Shown: positions 35,247-44,768, counted from the first letter of the stretch. The stretch is 64,000 nt of DNA from Chiayiivirga sp. (GCA_022647565.1 JALCLA010000003.1:124001-188000); one strand, 5' to 3'. The notes: generated by a model not told the origin, from the letters alone. Made by a program: numbers and translations.

Positions 35247-36131
35247 ATGTCGCAACGCGTCAGGACGGCGGTTTTTCCCGTGGCCGGGCTGGGAACGAGG
35301 TTCCTGCCCGCCACCAAGACCGTGCCGAAGGAAATGCTGCCGGTGGTCGACAAGCCACTGATCCAGTACGCAGTGGATGAAGCCATCGAGGCTGGGTGCG
35401 AGACCCTGGTCTTCGTCACCAACCGGTACAAGCACGCCGTTGCCGACTATTTCGACAAGGCCTACGAGCTCGAACAGAAGCTGGAGAAATCCGGCAAGAG
35501 CGAACTGCTGGCGATGATCCGTGACGTGCTGCCGCCGCAGGTTCGCGCCGTATTCGTGACCCAGGCCGAAGCCCTGGGGCTGGGGCATGCCGTGTTGTGC
35601 GCCAGACCCGTGGTTGGGAACGAGCCATTCGCCGTGCTGTTGCCGGACGACCTGATCTGGAACCACGGCGACGGTGCGCTCAAGCAGATGACGATGCTGG
35701 CCGAACGCGAATGCGCCAGCGTGATCGCGGTGCAGGACGTGCCACGCGAACAGACCGGCAGCTACGGCATCGTCGCCACCGATGCTTTCTCCGGCCGCCA
35801 CGGAACCATCTCGGCGATCGTGGAGAAGCCTCGGCCCGAAGCGGCGCCCAGCACCCTGGCCGTCGTTGGGCGCTATGTCCTGAGTCCGCGCATCTTCGAC
35901 CTTTTGCAACGGACCAAACCCGGCAAGGGTGGGGAAATCCAGCTCACCGATGCGATTGCGGCGCTGCTGCAGCACGAACACACCCTGGCCTATCGCTTCG
36001 AAGGTCGCCGTTTCGATTGCGGCAGTCGCATCGGCCTGATCGAAGCCACGATCCGCTATGCACTCGACCATGCGGACCTCGCGGACGAAGCGCGCGCCTA
36101 CATGCGCGCCGCCTTGGCCGAGGCGGAATGA
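35247..36131 (+). CDS. galU: UTP-glucose-1-phosphate uridylyltransferase
   Basis: A 294-residue nucleotidyltransferase with the signature GLGTRFLPATKTVPKEMLP near the N-terminus, VLLPDDL and VEKPRPE. It makes UDP-glucose for LPS core and other polysaccharides. The ATG at 35247 is preceded by AGGAG. It follows wbpM by 28 bp and precedes a small gene by 10 bp, so it probably belongs to the same transcript. Confidence 0.96.
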   Translation: MSQRVRTAVFPVAGLGTRFLPATKTVPKEMLPVVDKPLIQYAVDEAIEAGCETLVFVTNRYKHAVADYFDKAYELEQKLEKSGKSELLAMIRDVLPPQVRAVFVTQAEALGLGHAVLCARPVVGNEPFAVLLPDDLIWNHGDGALKQMTMLAERECASVIAVQDVPREQTGSYGIVATDAFSGRHGTISAIVEKPRPEAAPSTLAVVGRYVLSPRIFDLLQRTKPGKGGEIQLTDAIAALLQHEHTLAYRFEGRRFDCGSRIGLIEATIRYALDHADLADEARAYMRAALAEAE

Positions 36132-36141
36132 TCGTCGGGCG

Positions 36142-36501
36142 ATGATTGGGCTGCCGGTTTACCGCGTCACGGTCTGGGTGCCGCCCGCGGATCTGGCTCG
36201 CCTGCAGCTTGGCATCTGTGCCATCGAAGGCCTGCAACTAGGCGAGTACGACCAGGTGATGTGGGTTTCGGCACCCGGGCGGGAGCAGTTCCGCCCGTTG
36301 CACGGTGCCGTGCCTGCCGTGGGCATCATTGGCGAAGCGACGGAAGGGGCGAGCGTGCGACTGGAGTTCGCGATCCCGCGAGATCCGGAGCGACTTCAGC
36401 GCGTCATCGACCAAGGCATCCGCCCGAACCACCCGTGGGAGGTTCCTGCCATTTTCGTGGACGAATCCTGGTTCCCGTTGCCTGATCCGCGCCGCGTGTG
36501 A
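36142..36501 (+). CDS. CutA-fold protein (NIF3/YqfO C-terminal-like)
   Basis: A 119-residue protein similar to the dimeric ferredoxin-like domain found inserted in NIF3/YqfO proteins: YRVTVWVPPADLARLQ, the LGEYDQVMWVSAPGREQFRPL motif, then HPWEVPAIFV near the end. The stand-alone version is common in proteobacteria and has no assigned activity. Its stop overlaps the GTG start of the oxidase that follows, so they are coupled. Confidence 0.75.
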   Translation: MIGLPVYRVTVWVPPADLARLQLGICAIEGLQLGEYDQVMWVSAPGREQFRPLHGAVPAVGIIGEATEGASVRLEFAIPRDPERLQRVIDQGIRPNHPWEVPAIFVDESWFPLPDPRRV

Positions 36502-37796
36502 CCGTGTCTGGTTCAGCGAGTTACTACCGTGCCACGGCGCATGCCGAACCACCGCGGGCGCACCTGCGTGGAGTGAAAGAGGCCTCCGTTTGCGTGATTG
36601 GCGGTGGCTTTGCAGGCTTGAATGTGGCCCTGGGGTTGGCGGAGCGTGGACACCAGGGTGTGCTGCTGCTGGAGGCGCGCGAACTCGCTCATGGCGCATC
36701 CGGTCGCAACGGGGGATTCGTGTTCGGCGGCTACTCGCGCAGCGAGGAAGCCCTGTTGCGTGAGCTGGGCGGGGTGCGAGCCAAGGCCCTGTATCGCGGG
36801 ACGCTCGACGCGGTCGAGCTGATCCGCCGCCGTACCAAGCACCATGGCATTGCCTGCGACCTGCGCGAGACCGGTGTGCTGTGGGCGAACTGGTTCCGGG
36901 ACGCGCGGGTGCTGCGTTCGCGCCAACGCCTGCTGTCCGAGCACTTCGACACTCGCTGGCAGTGGGTCGGGAAGGAGGAGATGCGCCAGCGCCTGCATAC
37001 GGAGCGCTATTCGGAGGGCTTGTTCGAGCCGGATGCGTTCCACTTCCACCCACTCAATTACGCCTTGGGGATCGCGCGAGCGGCCGAAATGCAAGGCGTT
37101 TCGATTTGCGAGGCCACGCCTGCCGCCGCCCTGCAGCGCAAGGGAGTCGGCTGGCGGGTGCGTACTCCCGAGGGCGAAGTACACGCGCGCCACGTCGTGC
37201 TGGCCTGTGGCGGGTATCTGGCCAGGTTGCGCCGCGTCGTCGACGCTTCGGTGCTGCCCATCGCGACCTATGTGATGGCGACGGAACCACTGGGCGCCCG
37301 CATGCGCGAAGTGATGAGCGGCGATGCGGCGGTGTACGACACGCGCTTCGCATTCGACTACTACCGGCCGCTGCCGGACACGCGCCTGCTCTGGGGCGGG
37401 CGCATCTCGATCCGCGAACGCTCGCCCCAGGACGTCGAACGTCTGCTGCTACGCGATCTGCTCAAGGTCTATCCGCAGTTGGACGGCGTGCGCGTCGACT
37501 ACGCCTGGTCCGGCCTGATGAGCTATGCACGCCACCAGATGCCGCACATCGCCCAACCCGAGCCAGGCTTGTGGCTGGCGCAGGCCTTCGGCGGACATGG
37601 AGTGGCGCCGACCACGCATGCGGGCGAGGTGCTGGCGGCCGCCATCGCGGAGAACGATCCGCGCTGGCGTGAGTTCGCCGATTACGGCCTGGTGTCGGCA
37701 TTCAAACCAGCCGGTTTTTTCGCCGCCCAGCTCAGCTACTGGTGGGCGGAATTCAAGGATGCGTGGAAGGACTGGCGCGAAGGAGCGAAGCAGTGA
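36498..37796 (+). CDS. FAD-dependent amine/amino-acid oxidase (DAO family, PuuB/OrdL-like)
   Basis: A 432-residue flavoprotein: [12 protein letters not shown] opening, FAD motif [40 protein letters not shown], and a C-terminal [20 protein letters not shown] segment typical of the DAO fold. Close relatives oxidise gamma-glutamylputrescine or other amines; the substrate here is not fixed by context, as no puu genes are present. GTG start overlaps the previous stop. The C-terminal tail is Trp/Lys-rich. Confidence 0.88.
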   Translation: MTVSGSASYYRATAHAEPPRAHLRGVKEASVCVIGGGFAGLNVALGLAERGHQGVLLLEARELAHGASGRNGGFVFGGYSRSEEALLRELGGVRAKALYRGTLDAVELIRRRTKHHGIACDLRETGVLWANWFRDARVLRSRQRLLSEHFDTRWQWVGKEEMRQRLHTERYSEGLFEPDAFHFHPLNYALGIARAAEMQGVSICEATPAAALQRKGVGWRVRTPEGEVHARHVVLACGGYLARLRRVVDASVLPIATYVMATEPLGARMREVMSGDAAVYDTRFAFDYYRPLPDTRLLWGGRISIRERSPQDVERLLLRDLLKVYPQLDGVRVDYAWSGLMSYARHQMPHIAQPEPGLWLAQAFGGHGVAPTTHAGEVLAAAIAENDPRWREFADYGLVSAFKPAGFFAAQLSYWWAEFKDAWKDWREGAKQ

Positions 37797-37815
37797 GCGA
37801 AGCAGTGAGCGAAGC
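37783..37815. repeat. 12-bp tandem repeat across a stop/start junction
   Basis: GAGCGAAGCAGT is repeated at 37783-37794 and 37795-37806, with a partial third copy to 37815. It spans the stop codon of the oxidase and the start of the CsaA-like gene, and encodes the SEAVSEA residues. Because 12 is a multiple of three, copy-number change would not shift the csaA frame. Confidence 0.85.
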
Positions 37816-38146
37816 GACAACGATCAGCTGGGGCGATTTCGAGAAAGTGCAGCTCTGCGCCGGCACCGTGCTGCGCGTGGAGGAATTCCCCGAAGCGCGC
37901 AAACCCGCCTGGAAACTCTGGGTCGATTTCGGACCGCTGGGCGTGAAGAAGACCAGCGCGCAGGTGAAGGCGTTGTACTCGGCCGAGGAACTGGTGGGCC
38001 GCCAGATTGTCGGCGTGGTGAACTTTCCACCCAAGCAAGTCGGCCCGTTCGTGTCGGAGTTTCTCTTGACCGGATTCCACACAGACGAGGGCGTGGTGAT
38101 TACTGCGATCGAACGGGCTGTGCCGAACGGAACGCGGTTGGCCTGA
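37793..38146 (+). CDS. csaA: CsaA-like tRNA-binding-domain protein
   Basis: A 117-residue OB-fold protein with the EMAP/CsaA features [47 protein letters not shown] and [14 protein letters not shown]. CsaA has been described as a chaperone-like tRNA-binding protein. The GTG start at 37793 overlaps the previous stop and has AGGAG 8 bp upstream; a second GTG (37805) lies 12 bp downstream in the tandem repeat. Confidence 0.88.
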   Translation: MSEAVSEATTISWGDFEKVQLCAGTVLRVEEFPEARKPAWKLWVDFGPLGVKKTSAQVKALYSAEELVGRQIVGVVNFPPKQVGPFVSEFLLTGFHTDEGVVITAIERAVPNGTRLA

Positions 38147-38281
38147 GTTCGGGTACCTGCCGGAACCGTCGACCTAATCTGCCGGCGTCCCCGCAACGAT
38201 GCGCTAGACGATGTTGCAAGCTTGACCCCTCTCCTCCCTGAGACCATGCTCCAGCATCAACTTTTTTGCGAGGAATCCTCG

Positions 38282-40180
38282 ATGCCGGCTCTGACACGCG
38301 CCACCTTCGCTGCCTGTCTGCTGCTTCTCGCGGCGCCGGCATTTCCCGATAGCGCGACTGAGCTTGAGGAGCGTGTCGCTGCGATGGGGCGGGTCGGCAG
38401 CGCAACTGGGCCGAAGTACTCGCCCGATGGAAAGGAGATCGCCTACATCACCAACCTGTCCGGCGTGCCGCAGGTGTGGCGAGTTCCGCGCGACGGCGGC
38501 TATCCCCGCGCGGTGTCCGCGGGAAGCGACCCTGCTTCGAGCGTGAGCTGGGCGCCGGACGGACGTCTTGCCTACGCCGTCTCGCCGGGCGGCGGTTACA
38601 ACGCGCGACTACTCTTGACCAACTCCGACGGCACCGATATCCGTTCACTCGATGATGACGGCGACGCCAACACGTTTGCTGGCGATTTCGCTGAAGACGG
38701 TCGCTATTGGTTTCGCAGCAACGTGCGCGATGCCGCCAGCACCGACGTGTGGATCTGGGATCCGAGGTCCGGCCGCGCGACGAACACCATCGAGATGGAC
38801 GGCCTCGGCGGCCTGGAGGATCTCGTCGCAGACAAGGCGCTGGTGTCCCGCCTGGTGACGCGCGGGGACAACAACCTGTGGCTGGATGACCTGCGTAGCG
38901 GCAAGCGCGTCCTGCTGACGAAGCACGAAGGGACCGCGTTCGTGGCGGGCCGCTTTGGGTCCGACGCACGCACGATCTTCGTCAATCACAACCTCGGCCT
39001 CGATCATAGGGTTTTTGCGCGCATCGACATCGCCGAAGACGGCACGCCGTCGGAGCCGACGACGCTTGCCAGTCGCGAAGGCATCGAGCTGGAAGATTTC
39101 GAGCTCAGCGACGACAAGCGCAGTGCCCTGCTGATCTGGAACGTTTCAGGCCGGAACGAACTCGAACGCGTTGACTTGGTCACGGTGCAGCGCCAGTCAT
39201 TGCCGCCTGCGCCCAACGAGTTGGCCTACGGCGTCGACTTCGCACCCGATGGAAAGCGAGCCGTGATGTCGCTGGCGGGCTCGACCGCGCCGGCCGACCT
39301 CTGGGAACTCGACTTGGAGGCCGGCCGCTGGACACGGCTCACCTACAGTCCGCATGTCGGCGTCGACTTCGATGCCCTGGTCAAGCCGGAATTGCGCAGC
39401 TTCAAAGGTCACGACGGACTGGCGATGAGCGGTTGGTTGTACCTGCCGAAGGGCTTCCAGGCGCCGGGGCCCGTGGTCCTGAGCTTCCATGGTGGCCCCG
39501 AAGGACAGGAGCGCCCGTCCTTCCGTGCGGAATACCAGGCGCTGCTCGCCAGCGGGATCGCCGTCTTCGCACCGAACATCCGCGGCTCCTCCGGGTTCGG
39601 CAAGAACTTCATGCAAATGGACAACCACGCCGGCCGCTTCGATGCCAACCGCGACATCCAGTCCGCCGCGCGCTTCCTGGTGGACGAGGGCATCGGCGCC
39701 AAGGATAGTCTCGGGATCGCGGGCGGCAGCTATGGCGGCTACGCCACCATGGTGGGTGTCACCGAGTTTCCCGATACCTTCGCTGCCGCGGCCAACCTGT
39801 TCGGCATGGTGAACTTCGAGACCTTCTTCGCCCAAAGCACCCCGTGGATGGGTGCGATTTCTACGGGCGAATACGGCGACCCCAAGACCCAGCGCCAGCT
39901 GCTGCGCGACCTCTCGCCCATCCACAAGCTGGACAGCGTGCGCACGCCCCTGCTGGTCATGCACGGCGCCAACGACACCAACGTTCCTCTGGTCGAGGCC
40001 GAGCAGATCGTCGACACCTTGAAGGGACGCGGCATAGGGGTCGAGTTCGTGCTGTTCCCGGACGAAGGTCATGGCTGGCGCAAGGAGGCCAATCGTGTCA
40101 AGTCGACGGTGACGTTGACGCGGTTCTTCCGCGAGCACTTGTTGGGCACCAAGAGCGCTGGGGCAGCCAAGGCCGAGTAG
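38282..40180 (+). CDS. Secreted S9-family prolyl-oligopeptidase-like peptidase
   Basis: A 632-residue protein with a signal peptide (about residues 1-21, ending near AAPAFPDSA), a beta-propeller (residues about 40-360, with GPKYSPDGKEIAYI and VSWAPDGRLAYAV repeats) and an alpha/beta-hydrolase domain. The catalytic triad is visible: Ser in GGSYGGYA, Asp in HGANDTNVP and His in PDEGHGW. Such enzymes trim short proline-containing peptides, often in the periplasm. It has its own start with no operon partner. Confidence 0.93.
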   Translation: MPALTRATFAACLLLLAAPAFPDSATELEERVAAMGRVGSATGPKYSPDGKEIAYITNLSGVPQVWRVPRDGGYPRAVSAGSDPASSVSWAPDGRLAYAVSPGGGYNARLLLTNSDGTDIRSLDDDGDANTFAGDFAEDGRYWFRSNVRDAASTDVWIWDPRSGRATNTIEMDGLGGLEDLVADKALVSRLVTRGDNNLWLDDLRSGKRVLLTKHEGTAFVAGRFGSDARTIFVNHNLGLDHRVFARIDIAEDGTPSEPTTLASREGIELEDFELSDDKRSALLIWNVSGRNELERVDLVTVQRQSLPPAPNELAYGVDFAPDGKRAVMSLAGSTAPADLWELDLEAGRWTRLTYSPHVGVDFDALVKPELRSFKGHDGLAMSGWLYLPKGFQAPGPVVLSFHGGPEGQERPSFRAEYQALLASGIAVFAPNIRGSSGFGKNFMQMDNHAGRFDANRDIQSAARFLVDEGIGAKDSLGIAGGSYGGYATMVGVTEFPDTFAAAANLFGMVNFETFFAQSTPWMGAISTGEYGDPKTQRQLLRDLSPIHKLDSVRTPLLVMHGANDTNVPLVEAEQIVDTLKGRGIGVEFVLFPDEGHGWRKEANRVKSTVTLTRFFREHLLGTKSAGAAKAE

Positions 40181-40252
40181 ACGCACGCCTCAGGGCAGCA
40201 TTGACCCTCGTCTGCCCGACCCACCGCAACAGAGTTCCAAGGTCGGAAACAA

Positions 40253-40276
40253 CAACGGCGCCCGCAGGCGCCGTTG
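40253..40276 (-). terminator. Intrinsic terminator of the fadN-fadA operon
   Basis: A 10-bp stem (CAACGGCGCC at 40253-40262 with 40267-40276) and a 4-nt loop, 22 bp past the fadA stop. On the minus strand TTGTTTCC follows, a fair U tract. Confidence 0.75.
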
Positions 40277-40298
40277 CGATGTTCCTTGAGCGTGCGGA

Positions 40299-41495
40299 TC
40301 AGAGCGCTTCGAAAATCCCAGCCGCGCCCATGCCGGTGCCGATGCACATCGTCACCATGCCGTACTTCTGTTGACGCCGACGAAGGCCGTGCACGATGGT
40401 CGCGGTGCGGATCGCACCGGTGGCGCCGAGCGGGTGACCGAGCGCAATCGCGCCGCCCAGCGGGTTCACCTTGCTCGGGTCGAGCTGCGAATCGCGGATC
40501 ACGGCCAGCGCCTGCGCCGCGAAGGCTTCGTTCAGTTCGATCCAGTCGAGTTGGTCCTTGCTCAATCCGGCTTGCTTCAGCGCTTTGGGAATTGCGGCGA
40601 TCGGGCCGATGCCCATCACTTCCGGCCGCACGCCGGCGACCGAAAAACTCACGAAGCGCGCCAGCGGGGTCAGGCCGTAGTCCTTGATCGCCTGTTCCGA
40701 GGCCAGCAGCACGCCGGCCGCGCCGTCGCTCATCTGCGAGGAATTGCCGGCGGTGACGCTGCCGCCCATGCGGAACACCGGCTTGAGCTTGCCAAGGCCT
40801 TCGACCGTGGTGTCCGCGCGCGGGCCTTCGTCGGTGTCGATCACGGCCTGCTTGAGTCGCACCGTGTTGCCGGCGACATCGGGAATGCGTGCGGTGATCG
40901 CGTAGGGCGAGATTTCCGAGGTGAATTCGCCCGCCGCGATTGCGGCCAGCGCCTTCTGGTGGGAGGCCACGGCGAAGGCATCCTGATCCTCGCGCGAGAC
41001 CTTCCATTCTTCCGCCACCTTCTCGGCGGTGATGCCCATGCCGTAGGCGATGTTGACGTGGTCGTCGTTGAACACCCTGGGGCTCATCGCAACCTTGTGG
41101 CCCATCATCGGCACCATCGACATCGATTCGGTGCCGCCGGCGAGCACGAGGTCGGCGTTGCCGAGCCGGATCTGGTCCGCGGCCAGCGCCACCGCCTGCA
41201 GGCCCGAGGAGCAGAATCGGTTGATGGTCTGGGCCGCAACCGTATTCGGAAGGCCCGCCAGCAGCACGCCGATGCGCGCTACGTTCATGCCTTGCTCGCC
41301 CTCGGGCATGGCGCAGCCGATGATGGCGTCGTCGATGCGCGCAAGGTCGATGCCCGGCGCCTGCGCGACAACGCTCTTGAGCACGTGCGCCAGCATTTCG
41401 TCCGGGCGCGTGTTGCGGAAGACACCTCTGGGCGCTTTCCCGACGGGCGTGCGGGTCGCGGCGACGATATAGGCGTCCTGGATTTGCTTGCTCAT
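40299..41495 (-). CDS. fadA: Acetyl-CoA acyltransferase (thiolase)
   Basis: A 398-residue thiolase with Cys95 in [11 protein letters not shown] (nucleophile), the [10 protein letters not shown] histidine and the C-terminal [11 protein letters not shown] cysteine. It performs the last step of beta-oxidation, releasing acetyl-CoA. It follows fadN on the same strand after a 143-bp gap containing two strong hairpins. Start ATG is preceded by GGGAG. Confidence 0.97.
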   Translation of the reverse strand: MSKQIQDAYIVAATRTPVGKAPRGVFRNTRPDEMLAHVLKSVVAQAPGIDLARIDDAIIGCAMPEGEQGMNVARIGVLLAGLPNTVAAQTINRFCSSGLQAVALAADQIRLGNADLVLAGGTESMSMVPMMGHKVAMSPRVFNDDHVNIAYGMGITAEKVAEEWKVSREDQDAFAVASHQKALAAIAAGEFTSEISPYAITARIPDVAGNTVRLKQAVIDTDEGPRADTTVEGLGKLKPVFRMGGSVTAGNSSQMSDGAAGVLLASEQAIKDYGLTPLARFVSFSVAGVRPEVMGIGPIAAIPKALKQAGLSKDQLDWIELNEAFAAQALAVIRDSQLDPSKVNPLGGAIALGHPLGATGAIRTATIVHGLRRRQQKYGMVTMCIGTGMGAAGIFEAL

Positions 41496-41521
41496 GCGTG
41501 TCTCCCGAGTCGGTAGGGATT

Positions 41522-41600
41522 GTCGGCACATGGATGTGCCGACGGGGCGGCGCGTAGCGGCGTCGCGGCAGCGGGCGAAAACGACGCTTTCGCCCGCTGC
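41522..41600. repeat. Two strong hairpins between fadN and fadA
   Basis: A 9-bp stem with TGGA loop (GTCGGCACA at 41522-41530 with 41535-41543) and a perfect 13-bp stem with 7-nt loop (GCAGCGGGCGAAA at 41568-41580 with 41588-41600). Neither is followed by a T tract on the minus strand. They could stabilise or process the mRNA between the two coding regions. I see no gene in the gap. Confidence 0.7.
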
Positions 41601-41638
41601 GAAGAAGTTGCGGCAGGATGCCAAATCTTCTTCATGGG

Positions 41639-44011
41639 TCAGTTGCGCAGCGGCTTGCCGGTCTGCAGCATGTGCAGGATGCGGGCCTGGGTCTTGGGCA
41701 TCTGCGCCAGCGCGACGAAGTGCTCGCGCTCGAGCTTGAGCAACCAGTTCTCGTCAACCAGCGCGCCGCGATCCACCTCGCCGCCGCACATCACGGTGGC
41801 GATGCGCGTCGCGATCTCCATGTCGTGCTCGGAGATCATGCGACCCTCGAGCATGTTGACCAGCATCATCTTGAAGGTGGCGATGCCCACATCGCCGGCG
41901 ACGGGAATCCGGCGCGCGGGCAGGGGCGGGCGGTAGCCCGATTCAGCCATGGCCTTGACCTGCTGCTTGGCGACGTGGAGCTGTTCGAAGGCGTTGAAGA
42001 GGATCAGGTCGTTCTCGCGCAGCAGCTTCAGTTCCCTGGCCTCGTGCGCAGACGTGGACACCTTGGCCATCGCCACGGCTTCGAAATACGGCTTCAACTG
42101 CGCGAACACGTCGCCATTCGGGCCGGCTGCCGCCGCAGCGCGGACCGCGATTTCCTTGAGGCCGCCGCCCGCGGGAAGCAGTCCCACGCCAGCTTCAACC
42201 AGGCCGATGTAGCTTTCCAGCGCCGCCACGGTGCGGGTCGAGTGCATCTGGAACTCGCAGCCGCCACCCAGGGCGAGGCCGCGCACCGCCGCCACCACCG
42301 GCACCATCGCGTACTTGATGCGCTGGCTGGTGGCCTGGAAGTTCGCCACCATCGCATCAAACTCTGCCAACTTGCCGGCCTTGAGCGATTCCATCGCACC
42401 GGACAGATCGGCGCCAGCCGAAAACGGTTCCTTCGGCTGCCACACCACGAGGCCGGCGAAATCGGCCTCGGCCGCCGCGATGGCCTGCTGCACGCCAGCG
42501 ATCACGCCGTCGCCGACGGTGTTCATCTTGGTCTTGAAGCTGAGCACGGCCACGTTGTCGCCGTCATGCCACAGCCGCACTGCGTCGGTTTCGAAGACGG
42601 TTTCGCCCGGGGCGAATTTCTCGCCCAGGATCGGATCGGGGAAACGCTGGCGGCCGTACACCGCAAGAGCGGAGCGCGGCACCTTGGTGTTCTTGCCCGG
42701 GTTGAAGCTGCCTTCGGGGGCATGAACGCCTTCCCGGCCATCGAATACCCAGTCGGGCAGGGGTGCGCCCGACATCGCCTTGCCGGCCACGATGTCCTCG
42801 GCGATCCAGGCGGCAACCTGTTTCCAGCCCGCGGCCTGCCAAGTCTCGAACGGGCCCAGGTTCCAGCCGTAGCCCCAGCGAATTGCGAAATCCACGTCGC
42901 GCGCGGTGTCCGCGATGGACGCGAGGTGATAGGCGCTGTAATGGAACAGGTCGCGGAAAAGCGACCAGAGGAACCGGGCCTGCGGATGGGTCGAGGCGCG
43001 CAGCTTGGCGAACTTCTCGGCGGGGTTCTTCGTCTTGAGGATCTCGACGACTTCCGCAGCTGCTTCGCCGGTGGATGGGCGGTAGTCCTGGGCCTTGAGG
43101 TCCAGCACCACGATGTCCTTGCCCTTCTTCATGAAGATGCCGGCGCCGGACTTCTGGCCAAGCGCGCCCTTGGCAACGAGGCCTTGCAGCCAGTCCGGCG
43201 CCTTGAAGTACTGGTGCCAGGGATCGTCCGGCAAGGTGTCCGCCATGGTCTTGATGACGTGCGCCATGGTGTCGAGCCCGACCACGTCCGAGGTGCGGTA
43301 GGTGGCCGACTTCGGGCGCCCCAGCAAGGGGCCAGTCAGGGCATCCACCTCGTCGAAGCCCAGGCCGAAGGCAGCGGTGTGGTGCAAGGTCGAAAGGATC
43401 GAAAAGACGCCGATGCGGTTACCGATGAAGTTCGGTGTGTCCTTCGCGTAGACGACTCCCTTACCCAAGGTCGTGACGAGAAAAGTCTCCAATCCTTCAA
43501 GCACTTCCGGCGCAGTCTTCCTGCAAGGGATCAACTCGGCCAGATGCATGTAGCGGGGTGGGTTGAAGAAGTGCACGCCGCAGAAGCGTTGGTGCAACGA
43601 GGCCGGCAGGGCTTCGGCCAGGGCGTTGATCGACAGCCCCGAGGTATTGCTGGCGACGATGGCATGCGGAGCGACATGGGCTTCGATCTTGTCGTAAAGC
43701 GCCTTCTTCCAGTCCATGCGCTCGGCGATGGCTTCGATGATGAGGTCGCATTCGGCCAGCAGGTGCAGGTGCTGGTCATAGTTCGCCGCAGTGATCGCCG
43801 CGGCCCTGGCCTTGCTGGCGAGCGGGGCGGGCGAGAGCTTGGCGAGGCCGGCAATGGCCTTGTCGACGATACCGTTGGGAGCGCCGTCCTTCGCCGGCAG
43901 GTCGAACAGCACCGTGTCGACGTCGGCATTGACCAAGTGGGCTGCAATCTGCGCCCCCATGACGCCGGCGCCGAGCACCGCGACCTTACGAATGTGCAGG
44001 TTTCTGGGCAT
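41639..44011 (-). CDS. fadN: 3-hydroxyacyl-CoA dehydrogenase/enoyl-CoA hydratase, FadN-type
   Basis: A 790-residue protein in the order dehydrogenase then hydratase (as in Bacillus FadN, opposite to FadB). NAD motif LGAGVMGAQIA (residues about 13-23), the SNTSGLSINALA and HFFNPPRYMHLAE segments, and a late enoyl-CoA hydratase domain with AVRGLALGGGCEFQMH. Together with fadA it completes two central steps of beta-oxidation. The ATG at 44011 is chosen because MPRNLHIRKVAVLGAG matches the family; an in-frame start further upstream adds non-homologous residues. psrA lies 50 bp upstream on the same strand. Confidence 0.95.
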   Translation of the reverse strand: MPRNLHIRKVAVLGAGVMGAQIAAHLVNADVDTVLFDLPAKDGAPNGIVDKAIAGLAKLSPAPLASKARAAAITAANYDQHLHLLAECDLIIEAIAERMDWKKALYDKIEAHVAPHAIVASNTSGLSINALAEALPASLHQRFCGVHFFNPPRYMHLAELIPCRKTAPEVLEGLETFLVTTLGKGVVYAKDTPNFIGNRIGVFSILSTLHHTAAFGLGFDEVDALTGPLLGRPKSATYRTSDVVGLDTMAHVIKTMADTLPDDPWHQYFKAPDWLQGLVAKGALGQKSGAGIFMKKGKDIVVLDLKAQDYRPSTGEAAAEVVEILKTKNPAEKFAKLRASTHPQARFLWSLFRDLFHYSAYHLASIADTARDVDFAIRWGYGWNLGPFETWQAAGWKQVAAWIAEDIVAGKAMSGAPLPDWVFDGREGVHAPEGSFNPGKNTKVPRSALAVYGRQRFPDPILGEKFAPGETVFETDAVRLWHDGDNVAVLSFKTKMNTVGDGVIAGVQQAIAAAEADFAGLVVWQPKEPFSAGADLSGAMESLKAGKLAEFDAMVANFQATSQRIKYAMVPVVAAVRGLALGGGCEFQMHSTRTVAALESYIGLVEAGVGLLPAGGGLKEIAVRAAAAAGPNGDVFAQLKPYFEAVAMAKVSTSAHEARELKLLRENDLILFNAFEQLHVAKQQVKAMAESGYRPPLPARRIPVAGDVGIATFKMMLVNMLEGRMISEHDMEIATRIATVMCGGEVDRGALVDENWLLKLEREHFVALAQMPKTQARILHMLQTGKPLRN

Positions 44012-44061
44012 GTCGCTTACCTGTGAGAATGAAAAGGTTGTTGTAGGTCGGGACGGCGGCG

Positions 44062-44679
44062 TCAGGCCTGCAACCCGGCGGCGGCGAAAGCGATCAGTTC
44101 GCTCGCCGCACGCTGGCAATGGGCCTTCTCGCTGACGCCCACCGGGCGCCGGATTGATCCGAAGTCGGCCATGGCATAGGTGAGTGCACCGGCGATGAAA
44201 TCCAGCCGCCAGTAGAGCTGTTCCTTGCTCAGGTTTGGCACGCACTCGGACAGCGCCCGCGAAAATTCCCGCAAGACGTGGCCGTAGTTGTCGGACAGGA
44301 ACTTGCGCAAGCCCTCGTTCTTCTCGGCATAGGCTCGCGCCAGCACCCGCACGAACGCGGAGCCGCCCTGGCGATCCAGGGTGAGGGCCAGCGCAGGCTC
44401 GATGAAGGCGGCGAGGACCGCCTGGAGCGGTTCGGTCGCCTCGGTGCGGGCTTGTGCCAAGGCATCCAGCCGCGCCTGGCTCATTTCATCCATGCGGCGC
44501 CGGAAGACTTCGTTGACGAGGTTTTCCTTCGAGCCGAAGTGATAGTTCACCGCGGCCAGGTTGACGTCGGCGCGACTGGTCACCTGGCGCAGCGAAGTCC
44601 CCGCGAAACCGAACTGTGCGAACAGGTTTTCGGCCGCGCTCAGGATGCGTTCTTTGGTGGAAAAGTGGGGCGTGCTCAT
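44062..44679 (-). CDS. psrA: TetR-family fatty acid regulator, PsrA-like
   Basis: A 205-residue TetR repressor with an N-terminal helix-turn-helix (ERILSAAENLFAQFGFAGTSLRQVT...VNLAAVNYHFGSKENLV), close to PsrA of Pseudomonas. PsrA senses long-chain acyl-CoA and represses fad genes and itself. A matching box lies just upstream of its start. The gene reads in the same direction as fadN-fadA, so it may be co-transcribed with or control the operon. The symbol is given by analogy. Confidence 0.85.
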   Translation of the reverse strand: MSTPHFSTKERILSAAENLFAQFGFAGTSLRQVTSRADVNLAAVNYHFGSKENLVNEVFRRRMDEMSQARLDALAQARTEATEPLQAVLAAFIEPALALTLDRQGGSAFVRVLARAYAEKNEGLRKFLSDNYGHVLREFSRALSECVPNLSKEQLYWRLDFIAGALTYAMADFGSIRRPVGVSEKAHCQRAASELIAFAAAGLQA

Positions 44680-44690
44680 GCAGGGCGGTT

Positions 44691-44704
44691 CAAACGTTTG
44701 TTTG
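44691..44704 (-). promoter_or_regulatory. PsrA-type operator
   Basis: CAAAC-GTTT-GTTTG fits the known PsrA box form (G/C)AAAC-N2-4-GTTT(G/C). It lies 12 bp before the psrA start and just downstream of the predicted -10, as expected for autorepression. The inner CAAACGTTTG is itself a perfect palindrome. Confidence 0.7.
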
Positions 44705-44709
44705 AGTGC

Positions 44710-44739
44710 ATGCTAGCGCTGCGGGCGGATCTGGGTCAA
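44710..44739 (-). promoter_or_regulatory. Predicted psrA promoter
   Basis: On the minus strand: -35 TTGACC (plus 44734-44739), 18-bp spacer, -10 TAGCAT (44710-44715). The PsrA box begins about 6 bp downstream of the -10. Confidence 0.55.
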
Positions 44740-44748
44740 TTGTCACGC

Positions 44749-44768
44749 AATGTGACAGACGGCACATT
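44749..44768. promoter_or_regulatory. CRP/Clp-like binding site
   Basis: AATGTGA-N6-GCACATT differs by one base from the AATGTGA-N6-TCACATT consensus, and AATGTG/CACATT are perfect inverted arms. It lies between psrA and ndk, centred about 20 bp upstream of the psrA -35 box. An overlapping inverted repeat TGTCAC-N5-GTGACA is at 44741-44757. Confidence 0.5.

Noticed and set aside
44011-44245. A longer fadN start adding 78 residues upstream
   Set aside because: The added residues overlap psrA antisense composition and resemble no family extension; MPRNLHIRKVAVLGAG is the family-like N-terminus.
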